A DNA stretch of 64,000 nt, taken from assembly GCA_035607415.1 (NCBI GenBank), contig DATNAQ010000099.1, positions 1-64,000 of the forward strand, in the 5' to 3' direction. Both the position numbers and the translations under genes were made by a program. A model generated the notes under the pieces. It was given only the letters and a program-made list of their open reading frames with translations. It did no database searches and was not told the DNA's origin. This DNA is from JAQBQH01 sp035607415. Its GTDB lineage: Bacteria > Myxococcota_A > Polyangia > Palsa-1104. Below, piece by piece: positions 52,243 through 62,461 of the stretch (position 1 is the stretch's first letter; each line of letters starts with the position of its first letter).

Positions 52243-53103
52243 ATGCCGTACGATCTGTTTCGCGCCGAGATCGATGACCAGTTCCCGCGCCTGGAGCGCC
52301 TGTTCGAGCAGGCGAAGCAGGACTTCTGGAACGACTCGACCGCGATCGACTGGTCGCAAGCGCTGACGCTCGGGCCCGCCGAGCGGCGGGCGATGGCCAA
52401 GATCCTCTCGCTCATCTACTACGGCGAGCGCGCGGCGCTGGAGGTCTCGGCGCAGCTGGTGCCGCTCGTCGACGACGAGCAGGCCAAGTTCGTGCTCGCC
52501 TGCCAGGTGATCGAGGAGGCCAAGCACGTCTCGGCGTTCCGGCGCCTCTTGAAGAAGCTCGACGACATCCACCCGGTGAACCCGTGGGTGCGGCGCGTGC
52601 TCTCGGATCTGGTCGAGACGCGGCACGCCAGCTACAAGCTCGTCGGGATGCAGCTGATCGTCGAGAACATCGCCAATCAGCTGTTCCACATCATCCACGA
52701 TCACGTCGAGGATCCGCTGATCCGCAAGGTGCTCGAGTACGTCGGGCGCGACGAGAAGAAGCACACGGGCCTGGCGGTGCTCTATCTTCCGAAAATCCTG
52801 AAATCGGTAGGATTCGTCGAGTCGCACATGCTGTGGGCCAAGCAGATCTACTGGACCTTCTGCGTCTCGCAGGCGATCTGGGATCACCGTCGCGAGGCGG
52901 CGTCGCTCGGCATCGACATCCAGCAGGGCTTGCAGAAGGGGATCGCGGCGCAGGACCACCTCGTCGAGCAGATGGGGATCCGGCGCGGCATCTTCAAATC
53001 GAAGACGCTCGAGGGCGTCGTGCTCAAGATGTACGACCGCGAGCGCAAGAAAAAAAGGGGACCATGGACGCCGCATCCGTCAAGAACCTCGTCGAGCAGC
53101 TGA
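52243..53103 (+). CDS. Ferritin-like diiron-carboxylate protein
   Basis: 286 residues, mostly helical. A complete diiron ligand set can be read: E62 (YYGER), E92 and H95 (EEAKH), E141 (IVENI), E171 and H174 (DEKKH). This E / ExxH / E / ExxH spacing fits ferritin-like oxidases, including R2-like and fatty-chain-modifying enzymes. Substrate unknown. The last about 15 residues (PWTPHPSRTSSSS) are encoded where the thioesterase gene starts in another frame, after an A-rich/G run. That tail is probably not functional. Confidence 0.78.
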   Translation: MPYDLFRAEIDDQFPRLERLFEQAKQDFWNDSTAIDWSQALTLGPAERRAMAKILSLIYYGERAALEVSAQLVPLVDDEQAKFVLACQVIEEAKHVSAFRRLLKKLDDIHPVNPWVRRVLSDLVETRHASYKLVGMQLIVENIANQLFHIIHDHVEDPLIRKVLEYVGRDEKKHTGLAVLYLPKILKSVGFVESHMLWAKQIYWTFCVSQAIWDHRREAASLGIDIQQGLQKGIAAQDHLVEQMGIRRGIFKSKTLEGVVLKMYDRERKKKRGPWTPHPSRTSSSS

Positions 53104-53504
53104 TCCCATTCGTGAAGAAGACCGGCGTCGTCGTCGACGAGCTGACGACGACGAAGGTCAAGCTGCGCCTGCCGCACGACGCGACCAATCTGAATCCGAT
53201 GGGCATCCTGCACGCGGGCGCGAGCTTCACGCTCGCCGAGACGGCGGCGGCGGCGCTGTGCGTGATGGCGTTCGGTCAGCGCGCGATGTTCATCGGCAAG
53301 CGCGTGGACATCGCCTTCAAGCGGCCGGGCAAGGGCGACGTGTTCGCCACGTCGCAGCTGACGCCGGTGGAAGCGCAGCGGATCCTCGACGACGTCGCGC
53401 GCGCGGGCAAGACGGACGCGCCGATCGCCGTCGACGTCGTCGACGCGACCGGCGAGCCGGTGGCGCAGGCCACGGTCACGATGTCCGTCCGCAAGCTGGG
53501 CTGA
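53064..53504 (+). CDS. Hotdog-fold thioesterase-like protein (DUF4442/PaaI type)
   Basis: 146 residues with NLNPMGILHAGASFTLAETAAAALCV, the hotdog central helix motif with HAG and nearby Glu, plus AMFIGKRVDIAFKRPGKGDV. Such proteins hydrolyse acyl-CoA or bind acyl chains. ATG at 53064 with AGGGG upstream, overlapping the diiron gene by 40 bases. Pairing with a diiron enzyme hints at joint action on an acyl substrate; this is inference. Confidence 0.8.
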   Translation: MDAASVKNLVEQLIPFVKKTGVVVDELTTTKVKLRLPHDATNLNPMGILHAGASFTLAETAAAALCVMAFGQRAMFIGKRVDIAFKRPGKGDVFATSQLTPVEAQRILDDVARAGKTDAPIAVDVVDATGEPVAQATVTMSVRKLG

Positions 53505-53505
53505 G

Positions 53506-53865
53506 CTACTTTACCTGCACGCGCTTGCCGCTCACGCGCGCGGCCGCTTCGGCGATGCGCTTGACGCGCACGACCAGGAGCGACGCGTCGAACTCGGGCG
53601 GCTCGCCGTCGGAGGAGGAGGCGCGTACGCCCATCTCCATGATCACCGGATCGTGCAGGCGATCGTCGGTGATGACGCGCGCGCTGGAGCGCACCTCGCG
53701 CCAGGCGGCGACGTCGGTGCTGCCGGTCGTGATCTGCGTGGCCAGCTCGATGTGCAGGATGGCATCGAACGGAATGACCGCCCCGCGAATGCGGAACGAC
53801 GTTCCGTCATCGTCGACGGTGATGCGCGCCTTCTCGAGCAGGCGGGCGTCGCCGAGCGCGGTCAT
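53506..53865 (-). CDS. Hypothetical protein
   Basis: 119 residues with no family recognised. It has strands GTSFRIRGAVIPFDAILHIEL and a C-terminal FDASLLVVRVKRIAEAAARVSG. No signal peptide or membrane segment. Its ATG overlaps the stop of the epimerase gene (ATGA), so the two are translationally coupled. Convergent with the thioesterase gene, ends one base apart. Confidence 0.6.
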   Translation of the reverse strand: MTALGDARLLEKARITVDDDGTSFRIRGAVIPFDAILHIELATQITTGSTDVAAWREVRSSARVITDDRLHDPVIMEMGVRASSSDGEPPEFDASLLVVRVKRIAEAAARVSGKRVQVK

Positions 53866-54815
53866 TTCGGCTGCTCTTTGAACCAGGCGCAGAAGCGCCC
53901 GATGCCGTCTTCGATCGGCACCTTCGGCGCGTAGCCGAGCTCGGCGGCGGCGTGCGTGACGTCGGCGTAGGTGATGGGCACGTCGCCCGGCTGATCGGGC
54001 TGGCGGTCGAGGATCGCCTTCTTGCCGATGCCGGCTTCGATGAGCTCGACGAGGCGCGCCAACGTCGTGGTGCGCGAGCCGCCGAGGTTGTAGACGCGGT
54101 GGACGCCGCCGTCGCAGCGATCAATCGAGGCGACCACGCCGTCGATGATGTCGTCGATGTACGTGTAGTCGCGCGCGGAGCTGCCGTCGCCGAAGAAGGG
54201 AAGCGCCTTGCCGTCGGCGATGAGGCGCGCGAACTTGTGGATCGCCATCTCCGGGCGCTGGCGAGGGCCGTAGACGGTGAAGAAGCGCAGCGCCGTGGTG
54301 GCGATGCCGAAGAGATCGCTGTAGTTGGAGCAGAAGAGCTCGCCGGCGCGCTTGGAGGCGGCGTAGGGCGACGCCGGGCGGACCGCGGGATCGCGCTCGC
54401 GGAACGGCACTTCGTTGTGCGCGCCGTACACCGACGACGACGAGGCGAACACGAAGCGGCGCACGCCGTGCGCGCGGCACGCTTCGAGCAGATCGAGCGT
54501 GCCTTCGATGTTCACGCGCTGGTAGCGCTTGGGCTGCGCCAGCGACGGGCGCACGCCGGCGAGCGCGCCGAGGTGCACGACCACGTCGAACGCATGGTTG
54601 GTGAACAGCCGCTCGACGAGCGCGGCGTCGAGGAAGTCGCCCTCGTGGAACTCGACGCGCTCGGCGACGAGCGCGAGGTTGCGCCGGTGCAGCGCGGCCG
54701 GGTAGAGGGTCTCGTCGAAGTTGTCGAGCCCGATGATGGTATCGCCGCGGGCGCCGAGGCGCGCGGCAAGGGAGGAGCCGATGAAACCGGCGACGCCGGT
54801 GAGGAGGACCTTCAC
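53862..54815 (-). CDS. NAD-dependent sugar-nucleotide epimerase/dehydratase
   Basis: 317-residue extended SDR. NAD loop GVAGFIGSSL near 7-16, GDFLD, ASSSSVYG, catalytic Y151 and K155 (YAASK), TALRFFTVYGPRQRPEMAIHKF and FGDGSSARDYTYIDD. The layout is closest to UDP-glucuronate 4-epimerase and similar enzymes; the exact sugar is uncertain. It likely supplies envelope polysaccharide synthesis. Follows the PhnD-like gene by 10 bases. Confidence 0.9.
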   Translation of the reverse strand: MKVLLTGVAGFIGSSLAARLGARGDTIIGLDNFDETLYPAALHRRNLALVAERVEFHEGDFLDAALVERLFTNHAFDVVVHLGALAGVRPSLAQPKRYQRVNIEGTLDLLEACRAHGVRRFVFASSSSVYGAHNEVPFRERDPAVRPASPYAASKRAGELFCSNYSDLFGIATTALRFFTVYGPRQRPEMAIHKFARLIADGKALPFFGDGSSARDYTYIDDIIDGVVASIDRCDGGVHRVYNLGGSRTTTLARLVELIEAGIGKKAILDRQPDQPGDVPITYADVTHAAAELGYAPKVPIEDGIGRFCAWFKEQPK

Positions 54816-54825
54816 GACGGAAACG

Positions 54826-55653
54826 CTACCCTTGCGGCACGTGCGCGCGCAAGCGAGCGATGATCTTGACGACGTCGCCGGTGACGGGCATGAGGCGCTC
54901 GGCCTGGACGAGCGTGTGCAGGGCGCGCGCGCCGGCGTCGTCGTCGTGGAGCGAGAGCAGGGCGTCGCGCGCGGCCGCTTGCAGGCGCCCGTCGAGCGGC
55001 GGCGCCAGCACCATGCCGTCGGGCGGGATGGGATCGGTGACGTCGAGGATGCGCAGCTCGCCGCCCACGTGATCGCCGAGCGACTGGCGGAGCTCGAGCT
55101 GCGCCAGCTTCCAGCGCTCGTCGCGCGCGGCGCCGGCGCGATCGCTGACGTAGTGGGCGCAGACGTCGGCGTCCCCGTCGGCGACCGCGCGGCAGGCGGC
55201 GGCGGCGCTGCCGTAATAGCGCTCGGCGGCGAGGTCGTAGCGCGGATCGACGCCGGCGGCGAGGAGGTGCAGCTGCGGGAACAGGTAGCCCGAGGCCGAG
55301 TAGGGATCGGCCCAGGCGGCGCGCGCGCCGCGCAGCCCGCGGACGCTCGTTCGATGGCTGTCGCCGCGCACGATGAGCGCGGCGCGATAGGCGAGCGCGC
55401 CGCCGCGCTGGCTGACGCAGGCGAGCGGCGCGCCCTTCATGGCAGCGCGCACGTGCAACAGCGGCGGCATCCACGCGATCGAGACGCCGCCGACGAGGAG
55501 CCCGTCGAGGAGCCGCTCGTAGTCGGGCGTGACGGTGACGGCGATGCGCCGGCCGAGGCGCGTCGCGAGCGCGTCGGCGAACAGGTGCGCGCCGGCGTCG
55601 AGATCGTGGCCCGCATGGCTGCGGCTGATGCCGAAGGTGAGGGCCGCCCCCAT
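54826..55653 (-). CDS. PhnD-like periplasmic-binding-protein fold, no signal peptide
   Basis: 275 residues from the ATG at 55653. FGISRSHAG, LLVGGVSIAWMPPLLHVRAA, YRAALIVRGDS, RAAWADPYSASGYLFP and ADVCAHYVSD fit the phosphate/phosphonate-binding (PhnD) family. No signal peptide is visible, and a longer start runs into the gap before tlyA without giving one. It may be a cytoplasmic sensor or a lipoprotein with a misread start. No ABC permease or ATPase is nearby. Confidence 0.72.
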   Translation of the reverse strand: MGAALTFGISRSHAGHDLDAGAHLFADALATRLGRRIAVTVTPDYERLLDGLLVGGVSIAWMPPLLHVRAAMKGAPLACVSQRGGALAYRAALIVRGDSHRTSVRGLRGARAAWADPYSASGYLFPQLHLLAAGVDPRYDLAAERYYGSAAAACRAVADGDADVCAHYVSDRAGAARDERWKLAQLELRQSLGDHVGGELRILDVTDPIPPDGMVLAPPLDGRLQAAARDALLSLHDDDAGARALHTLVQAERLMPVTGDVVKIIARLRAHVPQG

Positions 55654-55685
55654 GGTACCCAGTGTCCGTCGGCGACGGCGGGACG

Positions 55686-56441
55686 TCAACTTGCCGGCGT
55701 GCGCACGAAGAGCAGGTACTCGACGTTGCCGGCCGGGCCGGTGATCGGCGATTCGACGACGCCGACCACCTCGCAGCCGAGGGCGCGCGCGGCGTCGGCG
55801 CATTTGTCGACGGCGGCCTGACGCTTGGCGGGCTCGCGCACGACGCCGCCCTTGCCGACTTCGCCCTTGCCGACCTCGAACTGCGGCTTGACGAGGGCGA
55901 CGATCGGCTTGCGCCCCGGACCGGCGGCGGCGACGAGCGTGGGCAGGACGAGCGTGAGCGAGATGAAGCTGACGTCGCACACGACGATGTCCGGCACATA
56001 GGGCAGGCTGGCCACGTCGAGCGTTCGCGCGTTGGTCTGCTCGAGGCAGGTGACGCGTGGATCGGTGCGCAGCGCGTGGGCGAGCTGGTTGGTGCCGACG
56101 TCGAGCGCGATGACGGCGGTGGCGCCGCGCTGCAGGAGCACGTCGGTGAAGCCGCCGGTCGAGGCGCCGACGTCGAGGGCGCGCAGGCCGCGCACGTCGA
56201 GGGCGAAGTGGTCGAGCGCGTGGACGAGCTTGAGGCCGCCGCGCGAGACGTAGGGCATGGGCTCGCCCTTGAGGCGGATGGGCGCTTCGACGTCGACCAG
56301 CTCGCCCGGCTTGGCGACGGCGTGGTCGCCGATGACCACCTGGCCGGCGAGGATGAGCGCCTGGGCCCGGGTGCGCGTCGGGGCGAGGCCGGCGTCGACG
56401 ACGCGCTTGTCGGCGCGCTCGCGTGCAGGCCGTTTGCTCAC
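55686..56441 (-). CDS. tlyA: TlyA-family RNA 2'-O-methyltransferase
   Basis: 251 residues: N-terminal S4 RNA-binding domain (RVVDAGLAPTRTRAQALILAGQV), PYVSRGGLKLVHAL, and a FtsJ-type methyltransferase domain with SAM loop LDVGASTGGFTDVLL, KDKE tetrad positions in DVSFISL, and VKPQFEVG. TlyA methylates 16S and/or 23S rRNA cytidine riboses and conditions capreomycin sensitivity in other bacteria. Older hemolysin labels are not supported here. Confidence 0.92.
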   Translation of the reverse strand: MSKRPARERADKRVVDAGLAPTRTRAQALILAGQVVIGDHAVAKPGELVDVEAPIRLKGEPMPYVSRGGLKLVHALDHFALDVRGLRALDVGASTGGFTDVLLQRGATAVIALDVGTNQLAHALRTDPRVTCLEQTNARTLDVASLPYVPDIVVCDVSFISLTLVLPTLVAAAGPGRKPIVALVKPQFEVGKGEVGKGGVVREPAKRQAAVDKCADAARALGCEVVGVVESPITGPAGNVEYLLFVRTPAS

Positions 56442-56464
56442 CGGTCGTGTATAGCGGATTTCCC

Positions 56465-56493
56465 TTGCCGCTGGGCGGCTGCTTTGCTAAGGA
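56465..56493 (+). promoter_or_regulatory. Probable promoter of tRNA-Ala
   Basis: TTGCCG (56465-56470), 17-base spacer, TAAGGA (56488-56493), about 12 bases before the mature tRNA. The -35 matches four of six and the -10 is weak, but spacing and location fit. Confidence 0.45.
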
Positions 56494-56505
56494 TCCGAGC
56501 ACTTC

Positions 56506-56578
<73 letters not shown>

Positions 56579-56589
56579 CTCGAAGGTCA

Positions 56590-56627
56590 AAGGGCTCCGC
56601 AGAAATGCGGGGCCCTTCGATTTTTTT
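56590..56627 (+). terminator. Rho-independent terminator of the tRNA
   Basis: AAGGGCTCCGC (56590-56600) and GCGGGGCCCTT (56607-56617) form an 11-bp stem with one wobble and loop AGAAAT, followed by CGA and seven T (56621-56627). A classic intrinsic terminator directly after the tRNA. Confidence 0.9.
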
Positions 56628-56775
56628 GACCGTTCGCCGTCGACAGTCTGGCTGGTCAATTCGATTGGTCGATCCGTCGTTCGCCGACGGGACGCGCGCG
56701 CGAATCAGCTGCAAAGTCGTGCGGGCTCGTCGTGGCACCACGCTTGCTCGAGGGGCGCGGCCACGGAGGACTCTC

Positions 56776-57834
56776 ATGATGCGATCGCACGTTTCCTCGA
56801 TGGCTCTCGTCGCAGCAGCTCTCTTGTCGCCGCTCGGGTGCGGCGTCGGTACCGACCCCGCCGAGACCGGCGTCGAGGCGGAGGCGCTCACCGGCCCGAC
56901 CGCCGTCGCCAACATGTCGCCGAGCGGCATCGTCGAGTCGACCGGCAACCTCTATTGGACCCGGAACTCCTTTACAGTCTTCCCGCGACGCGGCTACTCC
57001 GCGCAGGTCTTTCGCGCCGCCAAGACGAACGTGCCGGGGCAGGAGACGGTCCTCTATTCGGAGAGCTCGATCAGCCCGTTCAACTTCGGCAACATCACCT
57101 TCGCGATGGTCAACGGCGTCTGGTACGGCTACTTCATCGCCAACTACCGCACCGGCGGAACGTACATCAAGCGCGTGCCGCTCGACGGCAGCTCCGGCGC
57201 GGTCACGCTCGGCCTCGCCAACACGACGATCAGCGCCGGCTCGCCGCTCGCCACCGACGGCAGCCACTTGTTCTACTACGGCCCCGACGGCATGTACGCC
57301 ATGACGATGGACGGCCTCAACGGCTATCGCTACTCGTCGGTCACCAACGTCTCGGCGCTCGGCATCGACGCGCTGCATATCTACTGGGCCGAAGGCACCA
57401 ACGTGTACCGCGCGCTCAAGCCGCCGTACTCGCCGTACACGACGCTCATCGCCACCACGACCGATCCGGTGACGCAGATCTCGGTGCTGCCAGGCTCGCC
57501 CGACGACAACACCACGACGGTCTACTACGCGTCGGGGCAGTACGTCTCGCAGTGGTCGCAGACCAACGGCGCGGCCCTCTTCACGGGCGCCTACGGCTTC
57601 GGGTTCGTGAATCCGGTGACGGCGACGTCGCTGTCGGTCAGTAGCGGCGGCACCAACGTCGTGTGGACCTGGTGCGACACGAGCTCGCACTGCTGGGTCG
57701 GTTACCGCGGCGAGAACGACTTCATCGGCTTCGGCACGATCACGAGCGTCGCGGCCGGCGCGCGCCAGGCCGTGGGCGACGCGACGCGCATCTTCTACGT
57801 CGACAACAGCGCGTTCGAGCGCTTCAGCTATTAG
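56776..57834 (+). CDS. Hypothetical lipoprotein with propeller-like repeats
   Basis: 352 residues from the ATG at 56776 (a second ATG follows at 56779), preceded by GGAGGA. MMRSHVSSMALVAAALLSPLGC is a lipoprotein signal, lipobox LGC. The mature protein has repeated strand patterns with aromatic residues (NLYWTRNS, VWYGYFIANYR, SHLFYYGPDG, LHIYWAEGTN, TVYYASGQ), typical of a beta-propeller, similar in style to the lipoprotein between tsf and pyrH. No family assigned. Stop overlaps the convergent stop at 57831. Confidence 0.72.
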   Translation: MMRSHVSSMALVAAALLSPLGCGVGTDPAETGVEAEALTGPTAVANMSPSGIVESTGNLYWTRNSFTVFPRRGYSAQVFRAAKTNVPGQETVLYSESSISPFNFGNITFAMVNGVWYGYFIANYRTGGTYIKRVPLDGSSGAVTLGLANTTISAGSPLATDGSHLFYYGPDGMYAMTMDGLNGYRYSSVTNVSALGIDALHIYWAEGTNVYRALKPPYSPYTTLIATTTDPVTQISVLPGSPDDNTTTVYYASGQYVSQWSQTNGAALFTGAYGFGFVNPVTATSLSVSSGGTNVVWTWCDTSSHCWVGYRGENDFIGFGTITSVAAGARQAVGDATRIFYVDNSAFERFSY

Positions 57835-58235
57835 TCGAGGGCGTCGCTTGGCAAGTGCCGGGCGGCGATCAGCGAAAAGCGGTGGATGGCGGTGGCCAGC
57901 GCCTCTCCGAGCTTGCCGTGCAGGACGTCGAGCGTCAGGCGGTGCTCGACGTCGCGCCAGGCGCCCGTGCTCTCGAGCGGGCGCAGCACCGGATCGGTCG
58001 CGACGTAACAGCGCCGGTCCTCGGTGAGCAGGTACAAGAGCATGCGCTGGCGCCGCCCGCCCCGCGCCGTCGAGGCGCGCAGGAGCGCATAGGCGCGCGT
58101 CGTCGGGTAGCGGCTCGTCGTTTCGATGCACACGTGGAACTCGACGCGCGTGCACGCCTCGGCTGCCGCCACGGCGGCGGCGATGCGGCCTTCTTCGTTG
58201 GGTAGGAGCAGCGGCGCTTCGGCGAGGATCGACAT
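57831..58235 (-). CDS. TPM-domain-like (TLP18.3/Psb32/MOLO-1) protein
   Basis: 134 residues from the ATG at 58235. EEGRIAAAVAAAEACTRVEFHVCIETTSRY and RQRMLLYLLTEDRRCYVATDP recall the TPM domain, where a short helix and strands precede a conserved basic/aromatic stretch. It lacks the usual signal and membrane segments of full-length TPM proteins, like the short cytoplasmic versions. Function unknown. Convergent with the preceding lipoprotein, the two stops overlapping by four bases. Confidence 0.6.
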   Translation of the reverse strand: MSILAEAPLLLPNEEGRIAAAVAAAEACTRVEFHVCIETTSRYPTTRAYALLRASTARGGRRQRMLLYLLTEDRRCYVATDPVLRPLESTGAWRDVEHRLTLDVLHGKLGEALATAIHRFSLIAARHLPSDALD

Positions 58236-58359
58236 GCGCGCCGCCAGAGCACGCCGCATGCCCGCCGCGCGCAAATCGTAAACGCGCGATCTTGCTCGTC
58301 GCCGTCGCGGCACAGCAGCCGCGCGGGCGGCACACGTGCCGGGCCGTGCCACTACGACG

Positions 58360-58542
58360 TCAGAGCGCGCGCTTCTCTTCCCACGCCTCGACGTAGTTGG
58401 CGAGCGCCTCGAGCTCGAGGATCGACTCCATGTCGTCGAACGGGAGCAGCTCCTGGATCCGGGCGATCGCTGCCGCGTACTCCGCTTCGCTCGCGATGCT
58501 GCGCAGCTCCACGACCTCGATGCGACGCTGTGCGAGAGCCAT
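58360..58542 (-). CDS. Short protein resembling the N-terminal part of HigA-type antitoxins
   Basis: 60 residues. RSIASEAEYAAAIARIQELLP and MESILELEALANYVEAWEEK resemble the N-terminal helical region of COG5499/HigA-like antitoxins (EEDYEAALARIEEL ... DELEVLALLVEAYEEK). The helix-turn-helix domain that should follow is missing, and no HigB-type toxin is adjacent. It may be a remnant or a small regulatory protein in its own right. The ATG at 58542 is well placed; a ribosome site is not obvious. Confidence 0.55.
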   Translation of the reverse strand: MALAQRRIEVVELRSIASEAEYAAAIARIQELLPFDDMESILELEALANYVEAWEEKRAL

Positions 58543-58606
58543 GGGCTCACGCTAACAAAGCGCGGATCGTCCGGAAAGCACAAACGTAGAAGCTGGATCG
58601 TTCCGA

Positions 58607-59332
58607 TCACTTGCAGGCGTCGTCGGTGCCCGGGTTGACCTGGCAGCCGTTGGGGCAGGTCTTGGCGACGCTGCCGGCGCCGCTCGCCTGGCACTTGTAG
58701 AGCGTCTGCGGATCGCCGTCGAGCTTGTCGCCGCCGCAGTAGAAGCCGCCGGTGGTGCAGGTGCCGCCCGCGCCGCGGCAGGTGTCGTCGAGGCCGGGGC
58801 GCACGATGCAGCCGGCGCTGCACACGCCGCGCGGCGTCGGGGCGGCGGGCGCGTCGCAGCGATAGAGGGTGCCGGCGTCGCCGGTGAGCTTGTCGCCGCC
58901 GCAGTAGAAACCGCCGGGCACGCAGTATGGGCCCGCCAGATCGGGCGGCGCGCCGGCGTCGACGACGGCGGCGCCGAGTTGCACGTCGACCGAGGCGTGC
59001 TCGCCGGGCGCGATCGTGGTGGTGGCGGAGCCGGTGGCGACGACGGCGCCGGCGCGCTCGGCGGAGAGCGCGACGCGGATGTTGGTGGGCGCCGTGATCG
59101 ACGAGCCGAGCTCGATGGCGGTGACCGCGGGCAGCGTGGTGGCGCCGCTGCGCGCGGTGGTGGCGGTGCCGTGCACCGGACCGACGGTGACGGCGACGTC
59201 GAGCGCGTCGACGCTGCTCACCGCCGACGACGCGACGTGCACCGCGAGGCAGGCGCCGGCGACGCCCATGCACGGATCGACCGCGCCGCATCCGAGCGTG
59301 GCGACGGGCACGAGCAGGAGGAGCGCGCGCAT
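58607..59332 (-). CDS. Lipoprotein with two copies of a cysteine-rich CGGDK module
   Basis: 241 residues. MRALLLLVPVATLGCG is a lipoprotein signal, lipobox TLGC. Residues about 30-130 are a beta-rich domain. Residues 137-185 and 192-240 are two copies of a module with pattern GGFYCGGDKL, GD...TLY(R/K)C, C..GC.V.PG.DD.C. A third copy ends the lipoprotein at 62462-63472. The even cysteine number suggests disulfides. Function unknown; the module has the look of an extracellular binding domain. Its ATG overlaps the stop of the TPR gene (TGATG). Confidence 0.75.
   Translation of the reverse strand: MRALLLLVPVATLGCGAVDPCMGVAGACLAVHVASSAVSSVDALDVAVTVGPVHGTATTARSGATTLPAVTAIELGSSITAPTNIRVALSAERAGAVVATGSATTTIAPGEHASVDVQLGAAVVDAGAPPDLAGPYCVPGGFYCGGDKLTGDAGTLYRCDAPAAPTPRGVCSAGCIVRPGLDDTCRGAGGTCTTGGFYCGGDKLDGDPQTLYKCQASGAGSVAKTCPNGCQVNPGTDDACK
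58613..58759 (-). repeat. Cysteine-rich module, copy 2 (coding)
   Basis: About 49 codons: GGFYCGGDKLDGDPQTLY, then KC...TCPNGCQVNPGTDDAC. Closely matches the copies at 58778-58924 and 62468-62614 in residue pattern. Confidence 0.75.
58778..58924 (-). repeat. Cysteine-rich module, copy 1 (coding)
   Basis: About 49 codons: GGFYCGGDKLTGDAGTLY, then RC...VCSAGCIVRPGLDDTC. Same cysteine spacing as the copy next to it. Confidence 0.75.
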
Positions 59333-59919
59333 CACATCGACCCCGCGCAGCCGGTAGTGCCGCAGATGATCGGCGGCAGGCGCGACTCGTGCGACGTGCC
59401 GAAGACGACGCCGAGCGTGATGCCGGCGGCGGTGACCGCGGCGGCGCCGCCGAGCGCGGTCCAGAACCACCAGCGATGGGCGAGCGGCTCGCGCGCCGGC
59501 GGAGGCCCGGGCGCCGGCGGAGGCGCGGGCGCTGGCGCCGGTACGACGAGCGGCACCGGCGCAGGCGCGCGTGTCGGCTTCGGCGCGCGCTCGCAGGCGT
59601 CGCGCTGCTGCGTGACCTCGGCGACGCGCTCGTCGTCGGGCGGCACGCGCTGCAAGAAGGTCTCGAAGGCGAGCAGCGCTTGCGTGCAATCGCCGAGCTG
59701 CACGTAGGTCAGGCCGAGCCAGCGATACGGATTGGCCTTGTCGGGCACGAGCCGGCGCGCCGCCTCGAACTCGCGCAGCGCCGCCGCGTAGTCGCCGGCG
59801 CGGTACGCGGCCACGCCGGTGTCGAGGCGGCGCAGCGCGGCGTCGTCGCGATCCTCGACGGCGCGGGCGGGCGCGCTCCACAGCAGCGCCACGGCCATCG
59901 CCGCCAACAAGAGGCGCAT
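59332..59919 (-). CDS. Secreted or membrane TPR protein
   Basis: 195 residues. MRLLLAAMAVALLWSAPARAV is a Sec signal peptide. Residues 28-105 form TPR-like helices (GVAAYRAGDYAAALREFEAARRL, ANPYRWLGLTYVQLGDCTQALLAFETFLQ). A Pro/Ala linker and a C-terminal membrane segment (WWFWTALGGAAAVTAAGITLGVVFG) follow, so it spans or ends in a membrane. This layout is typical of Myxococcota envelope proteins that lie near kinases. Divergent from the kinase at 59983 and coupled to the cysteine-rich lipoprotein gene. Confidence 0.78.
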   Translation of the reverse strand: MRLLLAAMAVALLWSAPARAVEDRDDAALRRLDTGVAAYRAGDYAAALREFEAARRLVPDKANPYRWLGLTYVQLGDCTQALLAFETFLQRVPPDDERVAEVTQQRDACERAPKPTRAPAPVPLVVPAPAPAPPPAPGPPPAREPLAHRWWFWTALGGAAAVTAAGITLGVVFGTSHESRLPPIICGTTGCAGSM

Positions 59920-59982
59920 CGCCGACGATCGTAACGCGCGGCGGCGGACGTCGCAACGACCGCCGCGGTATACTCGCGGGCG

Positions 59983-61152
<1,170 letters not shown>

Positions 61153-61153
61153 C

Positions 61154-62461
<1,308 letters not shown>

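Noticed and set aside
58125..58145. CACGTGGAAC half-palindrome as another parS
   Set aside because: Only one arm matches (10 of 14 bases) and it lies inside a coding region.
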